From Polyodon spathula (Eukaryota > Chordata > Actinopteri > Acipenseriformes > Polyodontidae), in NCBI RefSeq assembly GCF_017654505.1, contig NC_054555.1:5758835-5822834 (forward strand): a stretch of 64,000 nucleotides of DNA, in the 5' to 3' direction. The position numbers and the translations under genes are program-made. The notes below the pieces were generated by a model, which was given only the letters and a program-made list of their open reading frames with translations, was not told where the DNA came from and made no database searches. This document shows positions 25,881 to 64,000 of this stretch, piece after piece. Position 1 is the first letter of the stretch, and each line of letters begins with the position of its first letter.

Positions 25881-28004
25881 CAGTTGTGTTCTCTTCCCCT
25901 TTTCACATTCAAGATGGTGGATCTGCTTCAGTGTGAAAAGGTTTTAAACCTTCTATATTGTGTGTTTAATTGAATATTTGATCTAACTTTCCAGTGCCCT
26001 AAGCTCCTTTGGAACATATTAAAAAAATAAAATATGGTACACAGATGCACCGAAAAAAAAAAAAAAATCTGATGAAACGAGGGAATAGATTCCTTTTCAA
26101 ATACCTCTTTGCTAAAATACAATAGTGTCTGGGCTTTTGGTGTTCAACCCACACACTTAGTTTTGATTGCACAGCCCTATTATACATTCTGTTGAAAGGA
26201 AATGTAGAAATATGTGTTGTGTTTATTACTTAAAGGTCTCCTTTCCTTATTCAACTGTTGTAATATAACAAATCAAAGAATAGAAGCAAGTTTATTTAAT
26301 AGGAACCATGAGAACAAAATGTATTTTATAAAGGTAACTGAATGATATTTTTATAAACCGCATATATAAATTGAAGGCAATTTTAGCAAGAAACTCCAGG
26401 GAAGGTGAAAAAAAAAATAGTATCAGCTTAAATTTTCCTGCCATTTAATCTTTTTTTGTAGTGTGCAAGGGTCATTTTGCACGGCTGGTTTTAACATATT
26501 AAACTGACGAATTTGCATGGAAGAGCACGTTTGTGAGAAATAAATAGCCTGTCATTCGAATTACTTCCGTCCTCTACCGATGAATTAAGTTGGATCCTCA
26601 GAATTGTAACGGTTTGATCTTGTTTATGCTATAAAAAGACATGAAACATAATTGTGACATCTTATGGAGATATATTCCATAAAATGTCACAATATATGTA
26701 TCCCTTGATTGTTTGCATGCATTGTTTCATTCCCTGCCAATTGCAAATTGATGCGCATTCATTGTGTGTGATCCTGCATTTCTGTGCCTCATTTGTTGAA
26801 TATTATTTGGTTTCTTATGATGAGTAAATACAAATATCTGTTCACAATGCACATGCATGGACACGATTGCTGATCTTAGATGGTCCTGCACTGCAGGCTT
26901 GCAGAATCTTGATTTATCAAAATTGCAAATGAGCGAGCAGTGTTCAGATCTTACAGAGCAGCGGGGTGTGGTTGTGACAGCAGAGTTATCCTAAAAAATG
27001 TATTGCTCTTTACTGTGTATCATTTTCTGTTCCAGTCGCCGCACCCTAATCGCATTTTAAAAGCACCCCAGTGGTCTCAAAATAGCTCCCAGAATCATGT
27101 CTAACCTCTTCATGCACTGGGTACACTACAGTAACCATCCTGTGGATGTAAGGTGGTGAGCAAGATGTATGGACCAGAGCACTGCAAACATGAAACATGC
27201 CTTCAAAGAGTTGAAACACCCTGTAGAATTAAATCAATATTCTCCTAGGATAACTGAGCATGTTAAAAGTGAAATACTGCATCCTTTCCCATACCTCTTA
27301 TCACTGGTATGCTCATCATGGTGTTCCTTATTGATTTGGTATTAAATAAACAGAGCTATCTGAACAATTACAGACTTGACACTGTACTTTTCACACCTTG
27401 AATGCATTTCAGTTCCTTCATCCTGCCTCAAATTGAACAATGCATTGTGAGCATACGGAAGCAGCTGCTATTAGTAGTACTGTAGCTAGCATGAAATACT
27501 CAATTAACCAAGCAAGACAGAGACTGGGAATATTCTCACCCAGTACCCAGTAAAGGGCTAAATAAGTTCAGTAAGTGTGTCCTGAAAGCTAATATGATTT
27601 TAACACTTTTTTTAGGCTATGTAGACTCTATATAACAGTGTAATTGTTCAGTAGCGTTCAAACAGCCAGGGCTCCTCCACATGTGAATGGTGTTTAAAAA
27701 TCCAGAGAAATAGCAGCTGCTGTAAGGATTCAAAACAAATGCAGCAGTGCAACATGAAGGCTGGGTTTAGATGAAGTACCTTGCCTGGGAAATAAGGTGC
27801 TGTGAAGATTTCTGATTGAACTATATAGGTAGATGCCGTTGGAACTATATTCTGATTTTTATTTTTTTTTTCTGCGTTAGTCTCATTCAGCTAAGCAAAA
27901 ACCTAAGTCCACTGAATTTCTGATTCTTCATTTGACTATTTTGAAGACGTTAAAGTAGTTTAATATATTTAAGTTCATCACATTAAAACAAGTTAAGGAA
28001 AACC
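25881..28004. other. Intergenic DNA between the Tc1 relic and the NSG2 3' end
   Basis: No gene. 26440-27100 has almost no low-complexity sequence and several octamer/TAAT-like motifs (ATTTGCATGG, AATTGCAAATGA), a possible conserved regulatory stretch. Inference only. Confidence 0.4.
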
Positions 28005-42330
<14,326 letters not shown>

Positions 42331-42351
42331 TGCATCCAGCTCCACCAGGGG

Positions 42352-42360
42352 GTTTATAAC
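42352..42360 (-). promoter_or_regulatory. TATA-like box, probable NSG2 promoter
   Basis: GTTATAAAC on the minus strand lies about 220 bases upstream of the 5' UTR donor, in sequence richer in G and C than the surroundings. Confidence 0.45.
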
Positions 42361-42413
42361 CTGTCTTGCTCCCAGTGTGAAACGGAAAGTTTATTGCAAT
42401 CCGGCATGTTGTG

Positions 42414-42428
42414 AGCGCCGCCTAGTGG
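42414..42428 (-). promoter_or_regulatory. CTCF-like motif upstream of the NSG2 promoter
   Basis: The minus strand reads CCACTAGGCGGCGCT, one base away from the classical vertebrate CTCF core CCACTAGGGGGCGCT. It sits about 55 bases upstream of the TATA box. Binding is inferred. Confidence 0.55.
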
Positions 42429-42924
42429 TTTATTAATATATTCAATAATATATATACAATAATCACATTCAAAGAAGGTATCAGGCATCCTAGTGTAGAC
42501 CACAAACACTGTTTATACCGATTAAATGATTCACAATCTACATTTTGATAGTTACACTAACTTCGGATTTATTTATTTTTTCCATCAAAAAAAAAAAGTT
42601 CCATGTACCTTCATGGGATGCTGGCTTGTTTGAGGGTAGGAGTCTAGGCTTATACCAGACTTTTACTGCATTGTTAACAATAATAACTGCCCACTGTCAC
42701 CAATATTTCCTGACATTTCAGTATCTGCCTAATATTTAATTCAATGCAGCCCCTTCACTAAACCTTTCTGACTAACCAATTATATAAAGGCCTTTGCAGC
42801 TATATCTCCCATCCAAGATGCAATTGATCCTCCATCACTCAGACCATGACGACATCTGAACAATGGAACTGAGTGTGTCTCCCATTGGATCCAGGTCCAA
42901 AATGTCTACTCATTCCAGTTAAAG

Positions 42925-43163
42925 GGTTTGATACCAGGAGATTCCTGGTTCAATTCCTGGCTCAACCACTGGCTCACTGTGTGTGACCTTGAGCAAGTCA
43001 CTTAACCTCCTTGTGCTCTGTCCTGATGTAAAACTGAGGTCGTTATAAAGTGATTACAGGAGTTTTTTTTTTTCTTTATGCATAGTTCAACCCCTAGTCT
43101 CTGTAAATCGCTTTGGATAACAGTGTCTCCAAAATGACTAATTAATAAATAATAATAATAGTC
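42925..43163 (+). mobile_element. CORE-SINE (MIR-like) with L2-type tail
   Basis: tRNA-like head with B-box GGTTCAATTCC, then the CORE phrase GTGTGACCTTGAGCAAGTCA and CTTAACCTCCTTGTGCTC that MIR-type SINEs share. It ends with CTGTAAATCGCTTTGGATAA CAGTGTCTC and (AAT)n. Nearly full length. Confidence 0.85.
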
Positions 43164-44236
<1,073 letters not shown>

Positions 44237-44559
44237 AGATATAGATCAGCTCTCCTGTTTCGGTTTACACCCATCCAAACAGAGATTCATCCTAGTGAAA
44301 ACAAAAACAACATTGTTGGAATTACAAAGGAGTCAATAAATGCTTGTATAGTTGTTGTTTTTTTGTTTGTTTTTTTAACCAGTTGACTGGCTCCTGTCTA
44401 AATTACTATTTCAGGTTTTTCACTCGTATGATTGAAATATGATTTTCTTATTCGTATGATTCTGTAAGACACACGCATCCACAATGTTTAGAATTCACAT
44501 CCTAGTCTTGTAGTCAATGTATTATGCCTGTATTTAATGTATATTGCATTGTCTTTTAC

Positions 44560-44700
44560 TGTTTGTATTTAATGTGCCATGCCTTGTATTTCACTGTATT
44601 TACTGTATTATGCATTGTTCCTCACTATCTTGTAAAGCGCTTTGTGATGGTAGTCCACTATAAAAGGCGCTACATAAAATAAATATTGATTGATTATTAT
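44560..44700 (+). mobile_element. SINE-like 3' tail
   Basis: TTGTAAAGCGCTTTGTGATG, then CACTATAAAAGGCGCTACAT and AAAATAAATATTGATTGATT. This CR1/L2-type tail phrase ends many fish SINEs. The body upstream (44500-44600) repeats TGTATTTAATGT-like units. Confidence 0.65.
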
Positions 44701-45149
44701 TATTCCTGCCACTCAGCAAGGTTATGACATATGCGAAAACAATAGCAGTATTAAGAAAGGCTTTAAAATGTGTTCTTACTTATTGTAAGCATGATAAATC
44801 TTTCATACCAACATAAAGTATACAAAAATAAGCACAAAAAAATAATAACATGAAGGATTGTGATAACTTTGTACACTACCTTTAACATGGTACAGGTGCA
44901 CTTCAGATAGTATTACTGTTTTAATTTAACATTACAGGCAATACCACAGAGTGCACAGCTGGTAGAATGTATAGTTATTTTGTTGGCAACAACCTCTCTG
45001 AAAAGCTTGACACCAACAAATGTTTTGCATATGTTCTAGCAACAGAAAGTGCCAGCCATAACGTGTCAGTGCAAGAGTGGCATTTTGCATAGAATATCTC
45101 ATGCCAGCAACTTGTGGAACACACTGTATCAATTAAGGTAAACACTTAC

Positions 45150-46575
<1,426 letters not shown>

Positions 46576-46990
46576 TTTATCAATTAGTTTAAATAAACAA
46601 ACAGCAGTTTTACTAATTCAAATAGATGATTTTAAAAAATATTCTACGACTATGAGCCTTCGCGATTCGCTGAACGGTTTTGGCCGACCACACAGTCACC
46701 CGGATGCACATCTGTGAATCTTGATGATTTTTCGTGTGTACAGCGTTACAGAATGTTTTAATGTGAATATGAGCCTTGTTTAAAGTAGGTGCGTTAATGC
46801 CATTAAATTCAGGTTCAGCTGATGATATACATTGCACGATTTGTTCTGCAGGAATTGAATAAGAACCCCGCTGTTCCATTCGCGATGCGTTGCTCTAGTC
46901 ATTTTGCTGTGTCTTTAAAGGCGGCACTTCCATTTATTATTGTCAAATGTCTTGTTCCTTCCAGACGCAGAGCGAGAAATAGCTATTTAG
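46576..46990 (-). promoter_or_regulatory. Probable 5' UTR and promoter of the C5orf47-like gene
   Basis: The 400 bases upstream of the start codon are richer in CpG than the surroundings (for example CGCGATTCGC on the plus strand near 46660 and CGCGATGCG near 46880). They contain an ETS-like GGAAGTG on the minus strand at 46925-46931. No TATA box was seen at a fitting distance. Inference only. Confidence 0.4.
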
Positions 46991-47375
46991 GTGAAAGGCG
47001 CTGCCCCAATCACTTTTGATTAGCTTGCTGCAGATAGTGCAGTCACTCAGCGGGGAGAGGTAATGCCATTGTATCTCTGTTGCATGGAATGGAACCAGGG
47101 TGTGTTAGTGCATACACCAGTTGCTGTAGATTGGTTCTTGCCAAGACATGTTGATGTGCAAGCTGTCTGTGGAGCCTGCAAAAGAAGCAGCTTTGTTGTA
47201 CTGGTCGATCTTTATACTCTCTGGACTTACACTTTGGGTTATGGCATTTCCTATTCATTTCATGACACAGAGTAAACTTCCATCTTAGTTCACTAATAGC
47301 TATTAAAAGCTAATTTGAGAATAAATAGACTCAAATATAATTTCAATATTATTCTGTTTTGAATCTTTCTGGGGT

Positions 47376-47385
<10 letters not shown>

Positions 47386-47406
<21 letters not shown>

Positions 47407-47411
47407 TTGTT

Positions 47412-47445
<34 letters not shown>
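47386..47445. repeat. G21 and T33 homopolymers
   Basis: A 21-G run at 47386-47406, then TTGTTG and a T-run at 47413-47445. Such runs are often wrong in length in assemblies. Confidence 0.85.
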
Positions 47446-47447
<2 letters not shown>

Positions 47448-47501
47448 TTTTTTTTACTCTTTTGCAGGAGAAATATGTTTTGGGAAATGTCTCTCGTATT
47501 G

Positions 47502-47515
47502 CCACCAGGTGGCAC
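47502..47515 (+). promoter_or_regulatory. CTCF-like motif between C5orf47 and CPEB4
   Basis: CCACCAGGTGGCAC fits the CTCF core CCASYAGRKGGC. The centre CCACCAGGTGG is itself palindromic, so it also contains an E-box (CAGGTG). It sits close after the G21 and T33 homopolymers. Confidence 0.4.
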
Positions 47516-49866
47516 ATGCATACCATTCTTGATGCCAGAAATATAATTGTAGTAATTATAGCCTAAATAAACAAATACAATAATAATAATAATTGGTTTG
47601 GATTTTATATTAATGAGAAATTGGATTCAACGCTCATTTTCTAATTAGGAAATGTAGTTAATCATTAAAACAATACATTGTGACGGGAGCATAGTCTTAT
47701 TAACAGTGCAAACCTGAGAGCTTTGATGTGTAATTAAACTTTCCCTCTGCAGCAGACAGTCAGTGCTTGCATGCAGTTTCAGTTCTAAATATACTTTAAT
47801 ACCTGCTATTAACTATTCACAGCTCTTTTGTTTTATAGGACAACAATTTATATGTTTTACTTTTAATGAGTATGCTGTAAAAGTGTATGTAAGGTACCTG
47901 CCACAGAAGAAAGAAAAAAAATGTATTCAGTTCTGAATGATCGTCTTGGAACAGAAGACTACGTCACGTTCTTGACTCATAGTTCCATCTTTGTCTATTG
48001 AACAATATACAGTACAGTTGAGATAAAACTCTGAATGTCAGCACCTTAAATAGAATGAGCAGTTCTATCACACTGTCAATATGAATAGTTTCCAAAGACA
48101 CGTTATAGTACTGTCTACCCTTCAGCTGTCCAGCTGAAAATGATCTGCACAGTGTTCACAGCTGAGTCTGATTTATCACTGAGGCAGCAGATGTACTTAT
48201 GTGGCTCATATACAAAATGAGATGGTATAACATCTGAATATCTGTTTTCTTCTGGATATAAACACATATCAAAATACAGAAAGGAGTGCTAATTGATGCA
48301 CATTCTGTTTTCTTACCTAGTCTTGTCACTAGCACTTATTATCAGTGCCCCTCAAACCTTTACCTGTGATTTTTGTGGTTCTATACTTTAATTTAGATTT
48401 TACAGATCATACAAAGGTTTCTGCTACTTCCTGATATAAAATCATGCACAGAGCTGTAGCAATGTTTCCCTTTTTTATCTACAGAGTTGTATCCCCCCCC
48501 CCCAAAAAAAAAATAAGTAAATAAATCTTCAAGACAAGAAAAAGGGGGACCAGTAATATTGGCAATAATAGGTAAGCAAATAGATTGCAAAGCATTCTGT
48601 CATGACATGACTAAAATTAATCTGTTATAGATCTCAGAATAAGAACATCTGAGATTAAACTAGGAGGTTCATCTGCTCAAAAACGGAACTGTTACATTCC
48701 GTTTAGGTTCAACAAAATTACACTCTGTGACTACAAAGGGGATCCAAAGCACACACTCTCACACAAACACACACACACACACACACACACTTCTGTAGCA
48801 TAAGAGAATGTCATAAGTTTAATCTAAAAATACAGATTCTATTTATTAACTGTGACATTTTCTTCCAGCAGACTGGGGCCATTTTCCCCAGAGGCTGCCA
48901 CACACTGTCAAACTGGATTTGCTCAGCGGAATCTTTGTCTTTCTGACAGAGGCAGGGATGATGTCATCAGAGCTTTTCATCTCCCTGCCCTATGGAGGCT
49001 ATTATTCCCTGTTAATTTCCTGCAGAAGAGCAGTAAGCCTGCTGTAAGCCCTCAGCACATCCTTTCATTCTATCATAAAAACAACATGGAGCAAAGGAAG
49101 TATCATGTTGCAAATAGTTACAAGGTTAGCAAAGGGTTTTGTTTTATTTTAACTATCCAATGCTTTACAAAAGAATAGGTCTGCCTTTGATGGAGGTGAG
49201 AGCAGGATTGTCTATCCACTGCACCCCATCTTTGAAAGTCAATCTGCATATTCTGCATTTAAGAAAAAATATTAAAGAATGGGTCAGTTTATTTCCTTTT
49301 GATACATTTCCCTTCCTCTTTCTGAGTGGTTCTGGGCTCTGTTGTTCCAGTATTGAGTTTTTATCTGGCTTGGAGCTTTCATGAAGAATCGTAAGTGCTG
49401 GGACTATCAGCCTTCCAAATTCCATTCAAAGCCAGTGACAATGGACAATATTGATAGGGCTTACCATCATCCTAAGAGAGGAAAAAAAAAAAAAAAAAAA
49501 AACCTCAATGTAAAAGTTAATACAGAGGTAAATGCTTCATGCATATGGCCCAATGTCATTTTTCAGCTCTGTCATCCCCACCAGCATAGTTGAAAAGTCA
49601 CATAGTCACACAATTTGAATTGAATGAGGAGGCCTGTTCAGTCCTGGTACTTAGGGGGACATGAAAAAAGCTACTTACTCTTTAAATATATTTTAGTGTA
49701 GTTTAAATACCTTTAAGACCTGCTTAGTAGAGCTGAGGCACCTGCCATAGCCTCATAACTGCTCAAGAATAGAAGGCCCAGGCCTTGGGCAAGGAGTGAA
49801 ATAATAATTAGTAATTACATGTTTTGAAAACAATTAAGCCAATTTTTAAAGAAATTTACCAAACCA

Positions 49867-49879
49867 CCACCAGGTGGCA
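49867..49879 (+). promoter_or_regulatory. Second CTCF-like motif between C5orf47 and CPEB4
   Basis: CCACCAGGTGGCA, the same 13 bases as the motif at 47502, 2.4 kb away and in the same orientation. Confidence 0.4.
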
Positions 49880-50580
49880 TTGTTTTACTCAGTTATACAA
49901 CAATTTGAGATCCTTATGTCATAATTATCTCATAAACCCTATACATGTACTGTATTTGCCTATTTAAAACCTCACAGCAAGACATCACTATGAAAACCAA
50001 ACAAGAAAGAAGCATAACATGGATACAAATGACGTCTTTTGGCTCGGTGTTGCCAAGACTACTAAAGAATATCTATGCCTAGCTATCTAGTTATTCAAGG
50101 CCTTTGATGTTTTTTATACCGATCCTGATCTGGGCCTTTCAACAACATTGTCGCAGAGTTCTTTTGAAAGCACCGTGATGCTCATGGTTGAGTCTTTGCT
50201 TTGAAATGCATTGCCCAGCAGAGGGAACCCACAAACTGAAATCATCCTGAAAATCATGTGAATCACTACAATTTAACACAGGTGGAGGCCAGTTAACTTG
50301 GTCTGCGATTATGAAGGCGATTGGTTACACCTGAGCTAATTTAGGGTTAGCTCAGATAGGGGGGTGGGGTGGACTTACCCAACCAAGCTATTTCAGTTTT
50401 TATTTTTAATTAATTTTCTACAAATTTCTATATTATTATTTTTTTTTCACTTGGAAGTTGTGGGGTAGGATGTGTATTAAATGAAAAAAAAATAAAAAAA
50501 AATTATGCATTTTAATTCAAGCTATATTAACAAAATTGAAAGCTAAAATTTGTGTAACACAAAATAATCCAAGGGGGTAT

Positions 50581-50689
<109 letters not shown>

Positions 50690-50743
50690 TTATACAAACG
50701 ATTTAGACATGGAAGCTTGTGATGTATTATGAGCATCAACAAT

Positions 50744-51000
50744 TTACTCAAAGCCTCCACTAGTGTTTTCTACTATTTCAACAACCTTGACTTGACACGT
50801 GCCTTCTGCTAGTTCTGCTGTCAGTTCAACACTTGTCTTCTTTCTCTTTCTTATGGATATTTTCTTCAAGTATTGCTCATCCTTGTTAGACAGCTTTTTG
50901 GGTCTTTCAGTCCTGGGTTTGTCAATCACAGATGATATTTCTCTGCACTTGACTATGCTTCGGATATCACACCTTGTAGATATCGATAATCATAGGACTG
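50744..51000 (-). pseudogene. Tc1-like transposase N-terminal fragment
   Basis: RPKKLSNKDEQYLKKISIRK, then TSVELTAELAEGTCQVKV, resembles the second HTH of Tc1-type transposases (GRPRKLS-x-RDERYL ... ELAAEL). Upstream sequence (50930-51000) continues the similarity with stops. Only about 60 codons remain. Confidence 0.6.
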
Positions 51001-51369
51001 TCAAATATTGTACAGTATATGGCACACAGAAAAAAATGTGATCAATGACCACAAGCCGTGCCAGTTGTTTCCATTAGGTTTATAAGAAACCCTTCCTATT
51101 TCACATACATTATTTAATATCTATTTTTAATATTCTTCCTTCATTTCTGCATAAATGTGCCTACTTCTCAAAGAGTAACCAAAAGAAACTGCGGGGAAGG
51201 TACAAGGGTCCATATCGTCAAAATGTGGAAGTATTTTTCAGATATTCCTGCATGTTAAATCCAGTATGTTACAGCGGCTGTGTTAGTTGTCATTTTGAAT
51301 AGCATACAAGGCTTTGTACAGCAAAAACAGTTGTGCTTATGGCTGTTATCCGCATTTAAAATAAATAAC

Positions 51370-51394
51370 TTTTTTTTTTTTTTTTTTTTTTTTT
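51370..51394. repeat. T25 run
   Basis: Pure T stretch just beyond the probable CPEB4 polyadenylation site. Confidence 0.8.
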
Positions 51395-51449
51395 AAAAAC
51401 AACCTCACTATAGATGTAGAACTTGCGATGGCACTGAAGACAAACTCCA

Positions 51450-62465
<11,016 letters not shown>

Positions 62466-64000
62466 CTGTGGGTACATACACAGAAACCTTGTTTAAACAA
62501 ACATAACTATCAGTAATTATTCTCGGACGAGACAACCAATCTGCACAGAATGGGGTTGAACTGCAGAGTATTTGACCTACTGAATATCAGCGACACAGGA
62601 CATTAGCATTCATGTTCCAAATTCAGAAAAACAAAATGAAACCAGGCAACTCAAAGATGGCATACAGTAATTTGTCTTTGGAAAAAGTCAGCCACATTTA
62701 AAAAAAACAAAAAGAAACCACACACAACAGTCAAATAAATTATACAGTATAGTAGAATTTGGGATTTACTGCAGATCCAAAAAAATAAAAATATATATAT
62801 ATACAGAGAGAGGGTGATTAATAAGTAAGTTTACCACATCAATGCACCATATCATTGATGTGGTAAACTTACTTTCTAATCACACTGTATATATTTTCAC
62901 CCAATATTGTTTTTATGGATCCATCCTGTAAAGTGAACTGTTTTTGAACACACATCATTTATTATACTCTAGGGCAGTTAACTGTTCTACCACCCCACTA
63001 CTTTACCAGACAGGTAATATATGAGACAGGCAATTATTCAAAGTGAACTTTAAAAATTCACAGCAACAGCCAATTTACACACAACAACAACAAAAAAAAG
63101 GAAACACAACGCAAAGAGGTTGACCTATTTTAGATTCACTTGCTATTGTGGCTCTGTCAACTTGACCTTTAACTACATTGGTTCACCTGTATTCTTCTGT
63201 TTAGCTGATAGACACAAATAAATAGGACTGTATCAAAAACAGACAAGATACAAAAAGTAACAAATACACAAACTGTATGTGTGCTGAATATGTATATATT
63301 TTTTTTTACTGTTCTCCTAACTACTCATTTTTTTGTCAGTTATCCGATTTATATACATTTCTGTCCGCTGTTCCCGGCAACAATCTATCTACGAAACGAG
63401 TCGACAGCAAGGTTTTGCCATGAATGTAGGATTAAATATTTAATATTTCATGACATTGAAGCTGTGTAAATGTTCGGTAAATGCCTTCATAAATCACATT
63501 AACTACTTCTTTAAATTTTACACTGAAAAACAAAAGCAGTACCAAGTACAAAGTCAGATGAAATGTAAAATCGGGTCTCATTACTGTTTGAACTGCCAGA
63601 TACTTTAATACATTGGGGCTTGCTCAAATACTGCTACAGTACTTTCCCATCAGCCTACCTATACTTTTTTTGCAACGGTTTGCTTTTCTATGACCTCTTT
63701 ATGTTTCATGCCCTTTTTCTTTGTTGCAAGTTACTCTCTTATTGATTCATTATACTCCTCCTTCCTGTGTTCTGTTCCGAGATCCTGAGACTCACAAGTG
63801 CTGTCTCTAGTTCCTACACCTCTGACCTATAAAGAAATCATACTGCCTACAACTGTGACTTCTGTACTAGCCAGCGCTGAAAAAGAGGAGCAAGGCTGAT
63901 TTTTTTATTGTTTTGTGTGAATGGGTATATCTGGATGTGAACCAACCAGTTAGCCTTTTTGAATCCCAGTACTACATATTACTTTTACATGCACTGTTTA
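62466..64000. other. CPEB4 intron 1 (partial)
   Basis: No further coding exon of CPEB4 before the end of the window. The large first exon must lie above 64000. Holds the 84-bp hairpin at 62804-62887. Confidence 0.6.
62804..62887. repeat. 84-bp palindromic element (hairpin) in CPEB4 intron 1
   Basis: Arms GTGATTAATAAGTAAGTTTA / CCACATCAATG and their complement are separated by an 8-base loop (CACCATAT) and pair over about 30 bases with two mismatches. The outer ends read TA-CAG and CTG-TA, as in Tc1/mariner-type MITEs with a TA target. Confidence 0.8.

Noticed and set aside
44880..44935. Possible terminal exon of the C5orf47-like gene after AAAACAG
   Set aside because: Phase fits and the frame stays open, but the encoded residues show no conserved feature and no polyadenylation signal follows at a sensible distance.
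47043..47258. Cys/His-containing open frame CHNPKCKSREY...CFFCRLHRQ
   Set aside because: No start context, splice sites or known zinc-finger spacing; likely chance near the C5orf47-like promoter.

Overview
This window is vertebrate nuclear DNA, probably from a ray-finned fish outside the teleosts (sturgeon, paddlefish or gar type). The grounds are AT-rich sequence, long introns, many (TA)n and (CA)n tracts, Tc1-like transposon relics, a CORE-SINE with an L2-like tail, tRNA-derived SINEs and a solo LTR. The species itself is inference.

Three protein genes can be read, all on the minus strand. From high to low coordinate they are CPEB4 (exons 2-10; its large first exon lies beyond base 64000), a homologue of human C5orf47 (three coding exons at 45150-46575, last exon not located) and NSG2 (one 5' UTR exon plus four coding exons, 28986-42330). 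As I recall it, human 5q35.2 has CPEB4, C5orf47 and NSG2 in the same order and orientation, so the block supports all three names. Every exon was set by canonical AG/GT boundaries and an unbroken reading phase. CPEB4 gives 353 residues here (alternative B region, two RRMs, ZZ zinc-binding domain). NSG2 is a complete 183-residue neuronal endosomal membrane protein. The C5orf47 homologue gives 233 residues plus an unlocated tail.

Layout: 1-28000 is intergenic DNA downstream of NSG2, with no gene I can support. It holds a solo LTR (5305-6053), a tRNA-derived SINE (about 8780-9238), foldback elements, a pair of MITEs (15788-16339) and a truncated Tc1-like element (24776-25880). 28005-42330 is NSG2. 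42414-42428, just upstream of its promoter, carries a CTCF-like motif. 42430-45150 holds a MIR-like CORE-SINE, a second SINE-like repeat and a long TA/GATA array. 45150-46575 is the C5orf47 homologue. 46600-51450 is intergenic with two more CTCF-like motifs and a decayed Tc1 fragment. 51450-55383 is the probable CPEB4 3' UTR, and 55384-62465 its exons.

The points most worth a second look are in CPEB4 and NSG2. CPEB4 keeps the 24-nt neuronal microexon, preceded by a U-rich tract and a UGC. Its neighbouring alternative exon is 42 nt here rather than the 51 nt known in mammals, and its polypyrimidine tract is a run of 37 C. NSG2 keeps an NSG1-like juxtamembrane segment that mammalian NSG2 appears to lack. 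I did not find an undescribed multi-gene system; the window is a conserved neuronal/RNA-regulation synteny block with ordinary fish repeats.
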